Shown here piece after piece: positions 58,015 to 64,000 of a stretch of 64,000 bases of DNA; position 1 is the first letter of the stretch, and every line of letters starts with the position of its first letter. Location: contig CAWDUQ010000001.1 of the NCBI GenBank assembly GCA_963805495.1, positions 1,116,001 to 1,180,000 on the forward strand. The letters are read 5' to 3'. The stretch is from DAHUXD01 sp963805495. GTDB taxonomy: Bacteria; Acidobacteriota; Thermoanaerobaculia; UBA5066; Gp7-AA6. A model generated the notes under the pieces. It searched no databases and was not told the origin of the DNA. It worked only from the letters and a program-made list of their open reading frames with translations. The translations under genes and the position numbers were made by a program.

Positions 58015-59469
58015 TCAGGCCGCGGCGAGAATCTCCCGGCCGATGCGGGCGGCCTCGTCGAGGAGCGCCGCCAGGTCCGACTCGCGGGTCCGGAAGTTCG
58101 TGATCGCGACGCGCAGGGTGGATCGCCCCTTGAGGACCGTCGGGGCGAGGAAGAACGCGCCGTCGGCGACGAGGCGGTTGATGATCCGCCGGTTGAGCCG
58201 GTCGAGCTCGGCGTCGGACAGGGCGTGTCCCGGCGGCCGGTAGCGGAAGTTGGCGATGGAGAGGACGGTCTCGGCGAGGCGCTCGAAGTCCGGCCGGCGG
58301 TCGACCTCGGCGGCGAGGAACTTCGCCAGGCGCACGTCGCTGGCGATGCGCTCCGCGTACGCCCGGCGTCCGTGGACCTTGAGCCCCATCCAGACCTTCA
58401 GCGCCTTGAAGCCGCGGGAGAGCTCGACGCCGCGCTCGGCGAACCAGGCCGGGCCCGGGAAGGGGCTCTCGGGGTCCTGCGCGAGGTACTCCGGGAACTT
58501 GCGGAACGTCGCGGCGAAGCGCCCCGGCTCGCGCACGAGCGTCGCCCCGGCCTCGTAGGGAACGTAGAGCCACTTGTGCGGGTCGGCGGCGATCGAGTCG
58601 GCGCGGTCCATTCCCTCAAAAAGCGGCGCGAGCTCGGGCACGATGGAGGCGAGCGCGCCATAGGCGCCGTCGACGTGAAACCAGAGCTTCTCTCTTGCGC
58701 ACACGTCCGCGAGCCGGTCGAGCGGGTCGATGGCTCCGGTGTTGACGGTCCCGGCGTTGCCGACGACGATCGCCGGGAGAAATCCGGCCTTCCGGTCGGC
58801 CGCGATCGCGGCCTCGAGGGCGTCGACCGGGATCCGGAAATCCGGTCCGCTCTCGAGCTTTCGGAACTGGCGCGTGCCGATCCCGAGAAGGTCGACCGCC
58901 TTGTCGACGCACGAGTGGACCTGGTCGGACGCGTAGACCGTGAGGCGCGGCCGGTCCGGCCCGGCGAGACCCTCCTCGCGCACGTTGCCGGGGGTCATCG
59001 CCCGCCGGGCGACCGCGAGGGCCGTGAAGTTCGCCATGGACCCGCCCGAGACGAGGATGCCTTCGGAGGTCGGAGGCATGCCGAGCATTCCGGCGAGCCA
59101 GCGCATGACCGCCTGCTCGACGTGGGTCGCGGCGTGATCGCCGCCCCAGCAGTTGGGGTTCACGCCGGAGGCGAGGAAGTCCGCGAGGATGCCGACGGGG
59201 TCGGCGGTCGCGTTGATGAAGCCGTAGAACCGGGGGTGCGAGTTGCCCATCGGGTATGGCATCACGTTCTCGCGCACGAACGCGAGGACGTCCTCGAACG
59301 GCTGGCCCTCCTCGGGGAGGGGCTCCTGGAAGAGCGAGGCGCGCGGACCGATCTTGCCGAAGACGCGGTTCGACTCGAGCGACTCGCGGTGCGACGCGAC
59401 GGCGTCGGCCGCGAGCGCGCCGAGCCGGCGCAGTTCCCCGGGCGAGAGGTCGAAGTCGGAGTCGTCCAT
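58015..59469 (-). CDS. PLP-dependent decarboxylase (aromatic-L-amino-acid decarboxylase family)
   Basis: 484 residues from the ATG at 59469; a GTG six codons upstream is an alternative. Group II PLP decarboxylase: NSHPRFYGFINATADPVGILADFLAS, VSGGSMANFTALAVAR, the HVDGAYG aspartate that pairs with the pyridine nitrogen, and the PLP lysine in ADPHKWLYVPYEAG. Closest by eye to aromatic-amino-acid or glutamate-type decarboxylases; the substrate is not certain. It lies just downstream of the sodC terminator, with only about 21 bases between the T-run and the start, so its expression may depend on read-through. Confidence 0.88.
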   Translation of the reverse strand: MDDSDFDLSPGELRRLGALAADAVASHRESLESNRVFGKIGPRASLFQEPLPEEGQPFEDVLAFVRENVMPYPMGNSHPRFYGFINATADPVGILADFLASGVNPNCWGGDHAATHVEQAVMRWLAGMLGMPPTSEGILVSGGSMANFTALAVARRAMTPGNVREEGLAGPDRPRLTVYASDQVHSCVDKAVDLLGIGTRQFRKLESGPDFRIPVDALEAAIAADRKAGFLPAIVVGNAGTVNTGAIDPLDRLADVCAREKLWFHVDGAYGALASIVPELAPLFEGMDRADSIAADPHKWLYVPYEAGATLVREPGRFAATFRKFPEYLAQDPESPFPGPAWFAERGVELSRGFKALKVWMGLKVHGRRAYAERIASDVRLAKFLAAEVDRRPDFERLAETVLSIANFRYRPPGHALSDAELDRLNRRIINRLVADGAFFLAPTVLKGRSTLRVAITNFRTRESDLAALLDEAARIGREILAAA

Positions 59470-59490
59470 GGGCGGACATTGAATCACGCC

Positions 59491-59524
59491 CGAAAAAAGA
59501 ATCGGGACGGCCCGGGCCGTCCCG
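59491..59524 (-). terminator. Intrinsic terminator after sodC
   Basis: A perfect 22-base palindrome (59503-59524, CGGGACGGCCC paired with GGGCCGTCCCG) is followed on the minus strand by ATTC and six T. It lies between sodC and the decarboxylase gene and directly abuts the decarboxylase leader. Confidence 0.8.
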
Positions 59525-59556
59525 ACGTTCCCTGCGTGCGGCCCGAGGCCGGATGC

Positions 59557-60099
59557 TTACTTGCCGCCGCCCATCGCGACGACTCCGCACCCGAAACGCC
59601 CCCCGGCATCCCCCGAGGGCTGCGTCTTCAGATCATCGGCCTTTTCGTGGAACACGACCGCCTTGCCGACGACGGAGTCGGGGCCCGGCTTGACCGTGAG
59701 CATGTCGGTCGTGACCTCGAGGTGGCCCTTGCCGTCGGCGCCGACCGTGATGTTCCCCCAGTCGCCGTTGTGGTGCTTGGCGTCCGCCGGCCCGGCGTGC
59801 GGGTTGCCGGCGGCGTTGAAGTGCCCCCCGGCCGACGAAGCGTTGGGCGCCGAGCAATCCCCCTTCTCGTGGAGATGGATTCCGTGGACGCCGGGGGTCG
59901 CGTTCTCGATCCAGACTTCGACCCGGGTGCCGCCCGAGGGCAGCTCGGTGAAGACGGCCTTGCCCGTCACGCTCGACCCGCTGCGCGACTCGATCTGGGC
60001 CGTGGCCTGGGGAGCCGGGTCGGGGGCCCGGAAACCCGCCAGGCACAAGAGAACGGCGGTCCCCGCCGCTGCCGCCGCGAACGTCCCGATTCGCCTCAT
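59557..60099 (-). CDS. sodC: Periplasmic Cu,Zn superoxide dismutase
   Basis: 180 residues from the ATG at 60099, behind AAGGAGG. Signal peptide (about 1-24). Copper ligands are in GVHGIHLHEKGDC and VVFHEKADD; zinc and bridging ligands are in GGHFNAAGNPHAGP and KHHNGDWGN. Two cysteines (GDC and GCGVV) form the conserved disulfide. Dismutes superoxide to O2 and H2O2 outside the cytoplasm. The -10-like ATAATA region is shared with the divergent two-component operon. A strong terminator follows the stop. Confidence 0.93.
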   Translation of the reverse strand: MRRIGTFAAAAAGTAVLLCLAGFRAPDPAPQATAQIESRSGSSVTGKAVFTELPSGGTRVEVWIENATPGVHGIHLHEKGDCSAPNASSAGGHFNAAGNPHAGPADAKHHNGDWGNITVGADGKGHLEVTTDMLTVKPGPDSVVGKAVVFHEKADDLKTQPSGDAGGRFGCGVVAMGGGK

Positions 60100-60123
60100 T
60101 TCTGCCTCCTTCATTAAGGCCGT

Positions 60124-60130
60124 CATAATA
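60124..60130. promoter_or_regulatory. AT-rich box between sodC and the two-component operon
   Basis: CATAATA on the plus strand (CATAAT ends ten bases before the ATG at 60140) and TATTAT on the minus strand, upstream of the sodC leader and its AAGGAGG site. The divergent genes therefore appear to share one -10 region. Confidence 0.4.
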
Positions 60131-60139
60131 ACCGTCCCG

Positions 60140-60364
60140 ATGCCTATGATTCCCGCCGTGCCGCCGATTGCGGTGTCCCGGCCGCTCCTTTTCGGGCTCC
60201 TCGCCGCCGGCGCCATCGGGGCCGTAGCGCTGGAACCCCCGCATTCCTCGTTCGCGGCCGGGTTCGCGGCCGGGGCCGGCTCCGTCTTCGTCCTGTCGTT
60301 CATGAAGCGTGCCGGCGGGCAGGGCGAGCCTCCGGCGGACGAGCCGGGGGAGGGCCCGCGATGA
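60140..60364 (+). CDS. 74-residue membrane protein preceding the two-component genes
   Basis: Two hydrophobic segments (about residues 13-30, PLLFGLLAAGAIGAVAL, and 36-51, AGFAAGAGSVFVLSFM) joined by a short loop; a polar acidic tail follows. The stop overlaps the response-regulator ATG (ATGA, 60361-60364), so translation is coupled. No family recognised. Its position and topology suggest a membrane partner for the histidine kinase two genes on, which has no membrane segment of its own. Confidence 0.65.
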   Translation: MPMIPAVPPIAVSRPLLFGLLAAGAIGAVALEPPHSSFAAGFAAGAGSVFVLSFMKRAGGQGEPPADEPGEGPR

Positions 60365-61062
60365 AGGTCCTGGTCGTCGAGGACGAGCAGCGGATCGCCC
60401 AATTTCTCCGGAAAGGGCTGAGCGAGAAGGGGTACACGGTGGAGGCGATCGGCGACGCCGACGCGGCGCTCGAAAAGATCGTCGCGGACCCCCCGGAAAT
60501 CATCATTCTCGACCTGATGCTCGAGGGCTCGCGCGACGGCCTCGAGCTCTGCCGGGAACTGCGCTCACGAGGGGTGCGGGCCAAGATCCTCATGCTGACG
60601 GCCCGGGACACGATCGAGAACAAGATCGAAGGCCTCGACGCGGGCGCCGACGACTACCTGGTCAAGCCGTTCTCGTTCCGGGAGCTCATGGCGAGGCTCC
60701 GGGCCCTCGTGCGGCGGACGGAAGTCACGCCCCCCGGGCCCCTCGTTTTCGACGACCTCACCTACGAGCCCGAGTCCCGCGAGGTCTCGCGCGGCGGCGA
60801 GACCGTCCGGCTGACCGTTCGCGAGGGCGCGCTCTTCGAGCTGCTGCTGCGGCGGCGGGGTAAGGTCGTCCCGCGCTCGGAGATCCAGGCCAGGATCTGG
60901 GAGGACTCGTTCGACCTTTCGACCAACATCATCGACGTCTACATCAACGCCCTGCGCAGGAAGATCGACGGCGGCGAGCGCGAGAGGCTGATCCAGACGG
61001 TCCGCGGTGTCGGCTATCGCGTCCGCGAGGCCGGTTCCGGGGGCGCGGCGCCGGAACGGTGA
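60361..61062 (+). CDS. OmpR-family response regulator
   Basis: 233 residues. Receiver domain with acidic pocket VVEDEQ and phosphoacceptor D51 (IIILDLML), T and K positions in MLTARD and LVKPFSFREL. The C-terminal winged-helix DNA-binding domain includes LTVREGALFELLLRRRGKVVPRSEI and DVYINALRRKID...IQTVRGVGYRV. All phosphotransfer residues are intact. Overlaps the upstream membrane-protein gene and the kinase GTG (GTGA, 61059-61062). Regulates unknown targets, possibly the divergent sodC. Confidence 0.93.
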   Translation: MKVLVVEDEQRIAQFLRKGLSEKGYTVEAIGDADAALEKIVADPPEIIILDLMLEGSRDGLELCRELRSRGVRAKILMLTARDTIENKIEGLDAGADDYLVKPFSFRELMARLRALVRRTEVTPPGPLVFDDLTYEPESREVSRGGETVRLTVREGALFELLLRRRGKVVPRSEIQARIWEDSFDLSTNIIDVYINALRRKIDGGERERLIQTVRGVGYRVREAGSGGAAPER

Positions 61063-61943
61063 GCGGACTCCTCGGGAAGCTCTTCGGCGGGAGCGCCGTG
61101 GCGGCCGCGGCGCCCGAGCCATCTTCGCTCGCGATCCTCGAACGGCGGCTCGAGGAGGCCGGGACGCGCCCCCTCGGCCGGATCCCGACCGACGGCCTCG
61201 ACGAGGACGCCCGCCGGGTGGCGGACCGGCTCAACACGCGGCTCGACGCGCTCGCGTCGGCCGAGAAGGAGCAGCAGCAGTTCATCGCCGACGTCTCCCA
61301 CGAGCTTCGCACGCCGCTGACGGTGCTGCGCGGCTCGCTCGAGGTCGCGCTCGAAGAGGAGCGGTCGGCCGAGGAATACCGGGAGGCGATCGGGAGCGCC
61401 ATCCTCGAGGTGCGCCACCTGACCCGCATTTCGCAGAACCTCCTGTTCCTGACGCGCGGCGAGAGCGGCCGGGTGACGCTGTCCTTCACCAACCTCGACC
61501 TCGGGCGTTTCGCGTCCGACCTCGTGAAAGACCTCGCGATCACCGCCGCCGACCACGGCCTCGAGCTGTCGGCCGAGGTCCCGGCGGTCCCCGTCTTCGT
61601 GTTTGCGGACGCGGGGCGGCTGCAGCAGGTCCTCCACAACCTGATCGAGAACAGCCTGCGCTACACCGAGGCCGGCGGGAAGATCCGCGTCGCGGTGGCC
61701 GCCGTTCCCGGAGAAGCGCGGATCACGGTGTCGGACACGGGGAGCGGCATTCCGGAGGCCGACCTTCCGTTCGTCTTCGAGCGCTTCTACCGCGCCAAGC
61801 GGTCGCGCGCCGCCAATCCCGGCGGGTCCGGTCTCGGGCTCTCGATCGTCCGGTGGATCGTCGAGGCCCACAAGGGCCGGGTCAACGCGGAAAGCGTGGT
61901 GGGGAAGGGGTCGACGTTCACGGTCCGCCTTCCGGTGATCTGA
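61059..61943 (+). CDS. Soluble histidine kinase without membrane segments
   Basis: 294 residues from a GTG. HisKA domain with H81 in FIADVSHELRTPL; HATPase domain with N-box NLIENSLRYT, G1 SDTGSGIPEADL, F-box FVFERFYR and G2 GGSGLGLSIVRWIVE. The first 70 residues contain a short HAMP-like helix (RVADRLNTRLDALASAEKEQQQF) but no membrane or periplasmic sensor. Truncation compared with usual OmpR-family kinases is evident. The coupled 74-residue membrane protein upstream may substitute as a sensor or anchor. Confidence 0.9.
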   Translation: MSGLLGKLFGGSAVAAAAPEPSSLAILERRLEEAGTRPLGRIPTDGLDEDARRVADRLNTRLDALASAEKEQQQFIADVSHELRTPLTVLRGSLEVALEEERSAEEYREAIGSAILEVRHLTRISQNLLFLTRGESGRVTLSFTNLDLGRFASDLVKDLAITAADHGLELSAEVPAVPVFVFADAGRLQQVLHNLIENSLRYTEAGGKIRVAVAAVPGEARITVSDTGSGIPEADLPFVFERFYRAKRSRAANPGGSGLGLSIVRWIVEAHKGRVNAESVVGKGSTFTVRLPVI

Positions 61944-61977
61944 CTCGACCAGCGGCACGCTTCTCGGCCCGATGAGA

Positions 61978-62004
61978 GAGGGCGGGGACAAGCCCCGCCC
62001 CTAC
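61978..62004. repeat. Half-unit of the palindromic GTAGGGGCGG repeat
   Basis: GGGCGGGG-ACAAG-CCCCGCCC followed by CTAC. It is identical in its core to the right half of the unit at 52822-52878. Lies between the histidine kinase and the thiolase promoter. Confidence 0.7.
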
Positions 62005-62039
62005 GACGGGGACTGAACCCAATTCCGTTCGCGGTCGTC

Positions 62040-62045
62040 TATAAT
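62040..62045 (+). promoter_or_regulatory. TATAAT -10 box of the thiolase gene
   Basis: Consensus TATAAT ending ten bases before the ATG at 62056, with no ribosome site. A probable leaderless transcript. Confidence 0.55.
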
Positions 62046-62055
62046 TCGCGCCCCC

Positions 62056-63234
62056 ATGAGGCCCGTGTTCGTTCTCTCCGCCGCGCGCACGCCGATCGGC
62101 AAGTTCGGCGGGGCGTTCGCGTCGATGACGGCGGCCGATCTCGGCGAGGTCGCGGCGAGGGCCGCGCTCGAGCGCTCGGGCCTGCCGCCCGCCGCCGTGG
62201 ACGAGACGATCTTCGGGCACGCCCGCCAGGCGGGGGGCGGGCCGAACACCGCCCGGCAAGTGGCGCACCGCGCGGGCATTCCCGACGCCGTCCCGGCCTT
62301 CACCGTCAACAAGGCCTGCGGCTCGTCCCTCAAGGCTCTGACCCTCGGGGCGCTCACGATCGGCGCGGGCGAGAACGACGTGGTCCTGGCGGGCGGGACG
62401 GAGTGCATGTCCGCGACGCCGTACATGCTGACACGGGCCCGTTTCGGGATGCGCATGGGCCACGGCGAGCTCGTCGACGGGATGTACCGCGACGGATTCC
62501 TCTGCCCGCTCTGCGGGGAGCTCATGGGCGCGACCGCCGAGACGCTGGCGCGCGAGTACGGAATCCTGCGCGCCGAGCAGGACGCCTACGCGGTCGAGAC
62601 GCAGCGCCGCGCGGGCGAGGCGATCCGGTCCGGGCGATTCGCGGAGGAGATCGCGCCGGTCTCGGTCGCGGGCAGGAAGGGCCCCGTCGAGGTGGCGGCG
62701 GACGAGCACCCGCGTCCCGAGACGAGCCTCGAGGCGCTGGCGAGGCTCCCGCCGGTCTTCGATCCCGCGGGCACGGTCCACGCCGGAAATTCCTCCGGGA
62801 TCACCGACGGAGCCGCCGCCCTCGTGCTCGCGACCGAGGAGGAGGCCGGGAAGGCCGGCGTCGAGCCGCTCGCCCGCGTCGTGGCCTGGGCGTCGGCGGG
62901 CGTCGACCCGGCGCGCATGGGGATCGGGCCCGTGCCGGCGGTCCGGGCGCTTCTCGCGAAAACGAAGCTCGCGCTGTCCGACATCGACCTGATCGAGCTG
63001 AACGAGGCGTTCGCGGCGCAGATCATCGCCTGCGCGCGGGACCTCTCGCTCGACCTCGCGAAGGTCAACGTCAACGGAGGGGCGATCGCCCTCGGCCACC
63101 CCATCGGTGCCACCGGCGCCCGGATTGCGACGACGCTTCTCCACGAGATGAAGCGCCGTGGTTCGCAGCGCGGCGTCGCCACCCTCTGCATCTCGGGCGG
63201 AATGGGGATGGCGGTGCTCTTCGAGCGCCCCTAG
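62056..63234 (+). CDS. Acetyl-CoA C-acetyltransferase (thiolase)
   Basis: 392 residues. Thiolase family: nucleophile C88 (NKACGSSLKA), H348 (GGAIALGHPIGATG) and C378 (LCISGGMG), all at canonical spacing; also NEAFAAQ. Interconverts two acetyl-CoA and acetoacetyl-CoA, in biosynthetic or degradative direction. A biosynthetic-type length without a targeting peptide. No other beta-oxidation genes are nearby. The start follows a TATAAT box by ten bases. Confidence 0.92.
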   Translation: MRPVFVLSAARTPIGKFGGAFASMTAADLGEVAARAALERSGLPPAAVDETIFGHARQAGGGPNTARQVAHRAGIPDAVPAFTVNKACGSSLKALTLGALTIGAGENDVVLAGGTECMSATPYMLTRARFGMRMGHGELVDGMYRDGFLCPLCGELMGATAETLAREYGILRAEQDAYAVETQRRAGEAIRSGRFAEEIAPVSVAGRKGPVEVAADEHPRPETSLEALARLPPVFDPAGTVHAGNSSGITDGAAALVLATEEEAGKAGVEPLARVVAWASAGVDPARMGIGPVPAVRALLAKTKLALSDIDLIELNEAFAAQIIACARDLSLDLAKVNVNGGAIALGHPIGATGARIATTLLHEMKRRGSQRGVATLCISGGMGMAVLFERP

Positions 63235-63261
63235 GAGCGGCCGCGACGCCGATCCGACCCG

Positions 63262-63267
63262 TAGAAT
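63262..63267 (+). promoter_or_regulatory. TAGAAT -10 box of the class I glutamine-amidotransferase-like gene
   Basis: TAGAAT ends seven bases before the ATG at 63275. An alternative ATG at 63266 overlaps this box, which favours the downstream start. Confidence 0.4.
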
Positions 63268-63274
63268 GGACGCG

Positions 63275-63979
63275 ATGCGCATCGCCCTGACACTCGACCG
63301 GGACACCGACACGTCGGAGTCGAACGACTACCTCCAGAGCCTGCTCGAGGCGGGCGTACCGCGCGAGGCGATCGAGATCGTCACGCCGCTCTCCGCGGCC
63401 CCGCCCGGGGCTTTCGACGCGCTCGTTCTCGGGGGAGGGTGCGATGTCGACCCCGCGCGGTACGGGCGCGATCGGCTCGCGAACGGGAGGGTCGAGGTGG
63501 ACGCCGAGCGGGACCGGATCGACTTCGAGCTCTTCGAGCGCGCACGCCGGGGTGGAGCTCCCGTCCTCGGGATCTGTCGGGGGCTGCAGGTCGTCAACGT
63601 CGCCCTCGGCGGGACGCTCGTGCAGGACATACCGAGCGAGCGCCCATCCGACGTCGTGCACGAGCGCAAGCGCGACAAGCTTCGGCGGGACCACTCCGTG
63701 TCGGTCGAGCCGGGAACCCGGCTCGCGGCGATGTCCGGCGGCGAGGCGGTCCTCGTCAACAGCCGGCACCACCAGGCCATCGAGGCGGTCGCGCCCGGTC
63801 TCGCGGTCTCCGGCACCTCGCCTGACGGCCTGGCGGAGGCGGTGGAGGCCCCGGGGGGTCCGTGGCTCGTGGCCGTCCAGTGGCATCCCGAGAACCTCGC
63901 TCCCGCCGGCGACCCGGTCTCCCGCCGGTTGTTCGCGGGCTTTGCCGAGGCGGCGCGCCGGTCCGCCTCGCGCCGCTGA
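63275..63979 (+). CDS. Class I glutamine amidotransferase-like hydrolase (peptidase C26)
   Basis: 234 residues from the ATG at 63275; the in-frame ATG at 63266 would overlap the -10 box. Nucleophile C101 in LGICRGLQVVNVALGGTL, and the His/Glu pair in VAVQWHPENL. LVLGGGCDVDPARYG is the substrate-loop motif of gamma-glutamyl-GABA hydrolase (PuuD-like) and related C26 peptidases. Expected to hydrolyse a gamma-glutamyl amide in the cytoplasm; the substrate is unproven. The stop is 21 bases from the end of the window. Confidence 0.88.
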   Translation: MRIALTLDRDTDTSESNDYLQSLLEAGVPREAIEIVTPLSAAPPGAFDALVLGGGCDVDPARYGRDRLANGRVEVDAERDRIDFELFERARRGGAPVLGICRGLQVVNVALGGTLVQDIPSERPSDVVHERKRDKLRRDHSVSVEPGTRLAAMSGGEAVLVNSRHHQAIEAVAPGLAVSGTSPDGLAEAVEAPGGPWLVAVQWHPENLAPAGDPVSRRLFAGFAEAARRSASRR

Positions 63980-64000
63980 CGGAATTTTCGAGAGCCCGCC

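Noticed and set aside
1..64000. tRNA, rRNA, CRISPR array, prophage or integrase attachment site
   Set aside because: None seen by eye on either strand. A tRNA scan would be decisive and could not be run.

Overview
This is a gene-dense, very GC-rich stretch of a bacterial chromosome. No rRNA, tRNA, CRISPR array, phage or intact insertion sequence is visible, and no gene-free gap exceeds 300 bases. Several features fit a Gram-negative member of Acidobacteriota, perhaps Thermoanaerobaculia: many secreted proteins ending in cysteine-bearing SLH modules, a glutamate-type 6-pyruvoyltetrahydropterin synthase that can replace FolB, DUF4331/ECF-sigma genes and many apparently leaderless transcripts. 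The phylum is an inference, not proven by a marker gene.

Layout. 1-17.6 kb (minus strand): seven paralogous secreted proteins built on one chassis (signal peptide, beta-helix or beta-propeller, TIG/IPT domain, three SLH-like modules), plus a 69-base relic of another. A coupled pair (radical SAM/DUF2344 protein and PTPS-III) interrupts them. 17.8-26 kb: small housekeeping and stress genes (RlmN, alpha/beta hydrolase, ferredoxin, metallo-beta-lactamase fold protein, OsmC, Smr, GGDEF cyclase, CDGSH protein). 26-32.3 kb: a zinc metallopeptidase/ATP-grasp pair, a chalcone-isomerase-like protein, a halogenase-like flavoprotein and a three-gene osmoprotectant ABC transporter. 32.6-39.5 kb: a ferritin-like protein and a DUF4331 protein divergent from an ECF sigma/anti-sigma operon, then fructose-1,6-bisphosphatase. 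39.7-45.2 kb: a Tat-exported amine oxidase and a 1277-residue secreted protein sharing the SLH chassis. 45.2-52.2 kb: DDAH, YchF, an amino-acid permease, an amidohydrolase, a dicarboxylate symporter and an M23 peptidase. 52.2-56.3 kb: a three-subunit molybdenum hydroxylase with the 4-hydroxybenzoyl-CoA reductase signature. 56.5-64 kb: RRM protein, cupin, DinB, PLP decarboxylase, SodC, a two-component system, thiolase and a class I amidotransferase-type hydrolase.

Genome-scale patterns. Palindromic GTAGGGGCGG...CCGCCCCTAC repeats occur at five places; two lie inside ~216-base elements with terminal inverted repeats, one inside a ~134-base element with different terminal repeats, and one is translated as the tail of the iron-sulfur subunit of the molybdenum enzyme. 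Many genes start 5-10 bases after a TANNNT hexamer with no ribosome binding site, suggesting leaderless mRNAs. Two divergent gene pairs are separated by exactly 16 bases containing one shared -10-like box.
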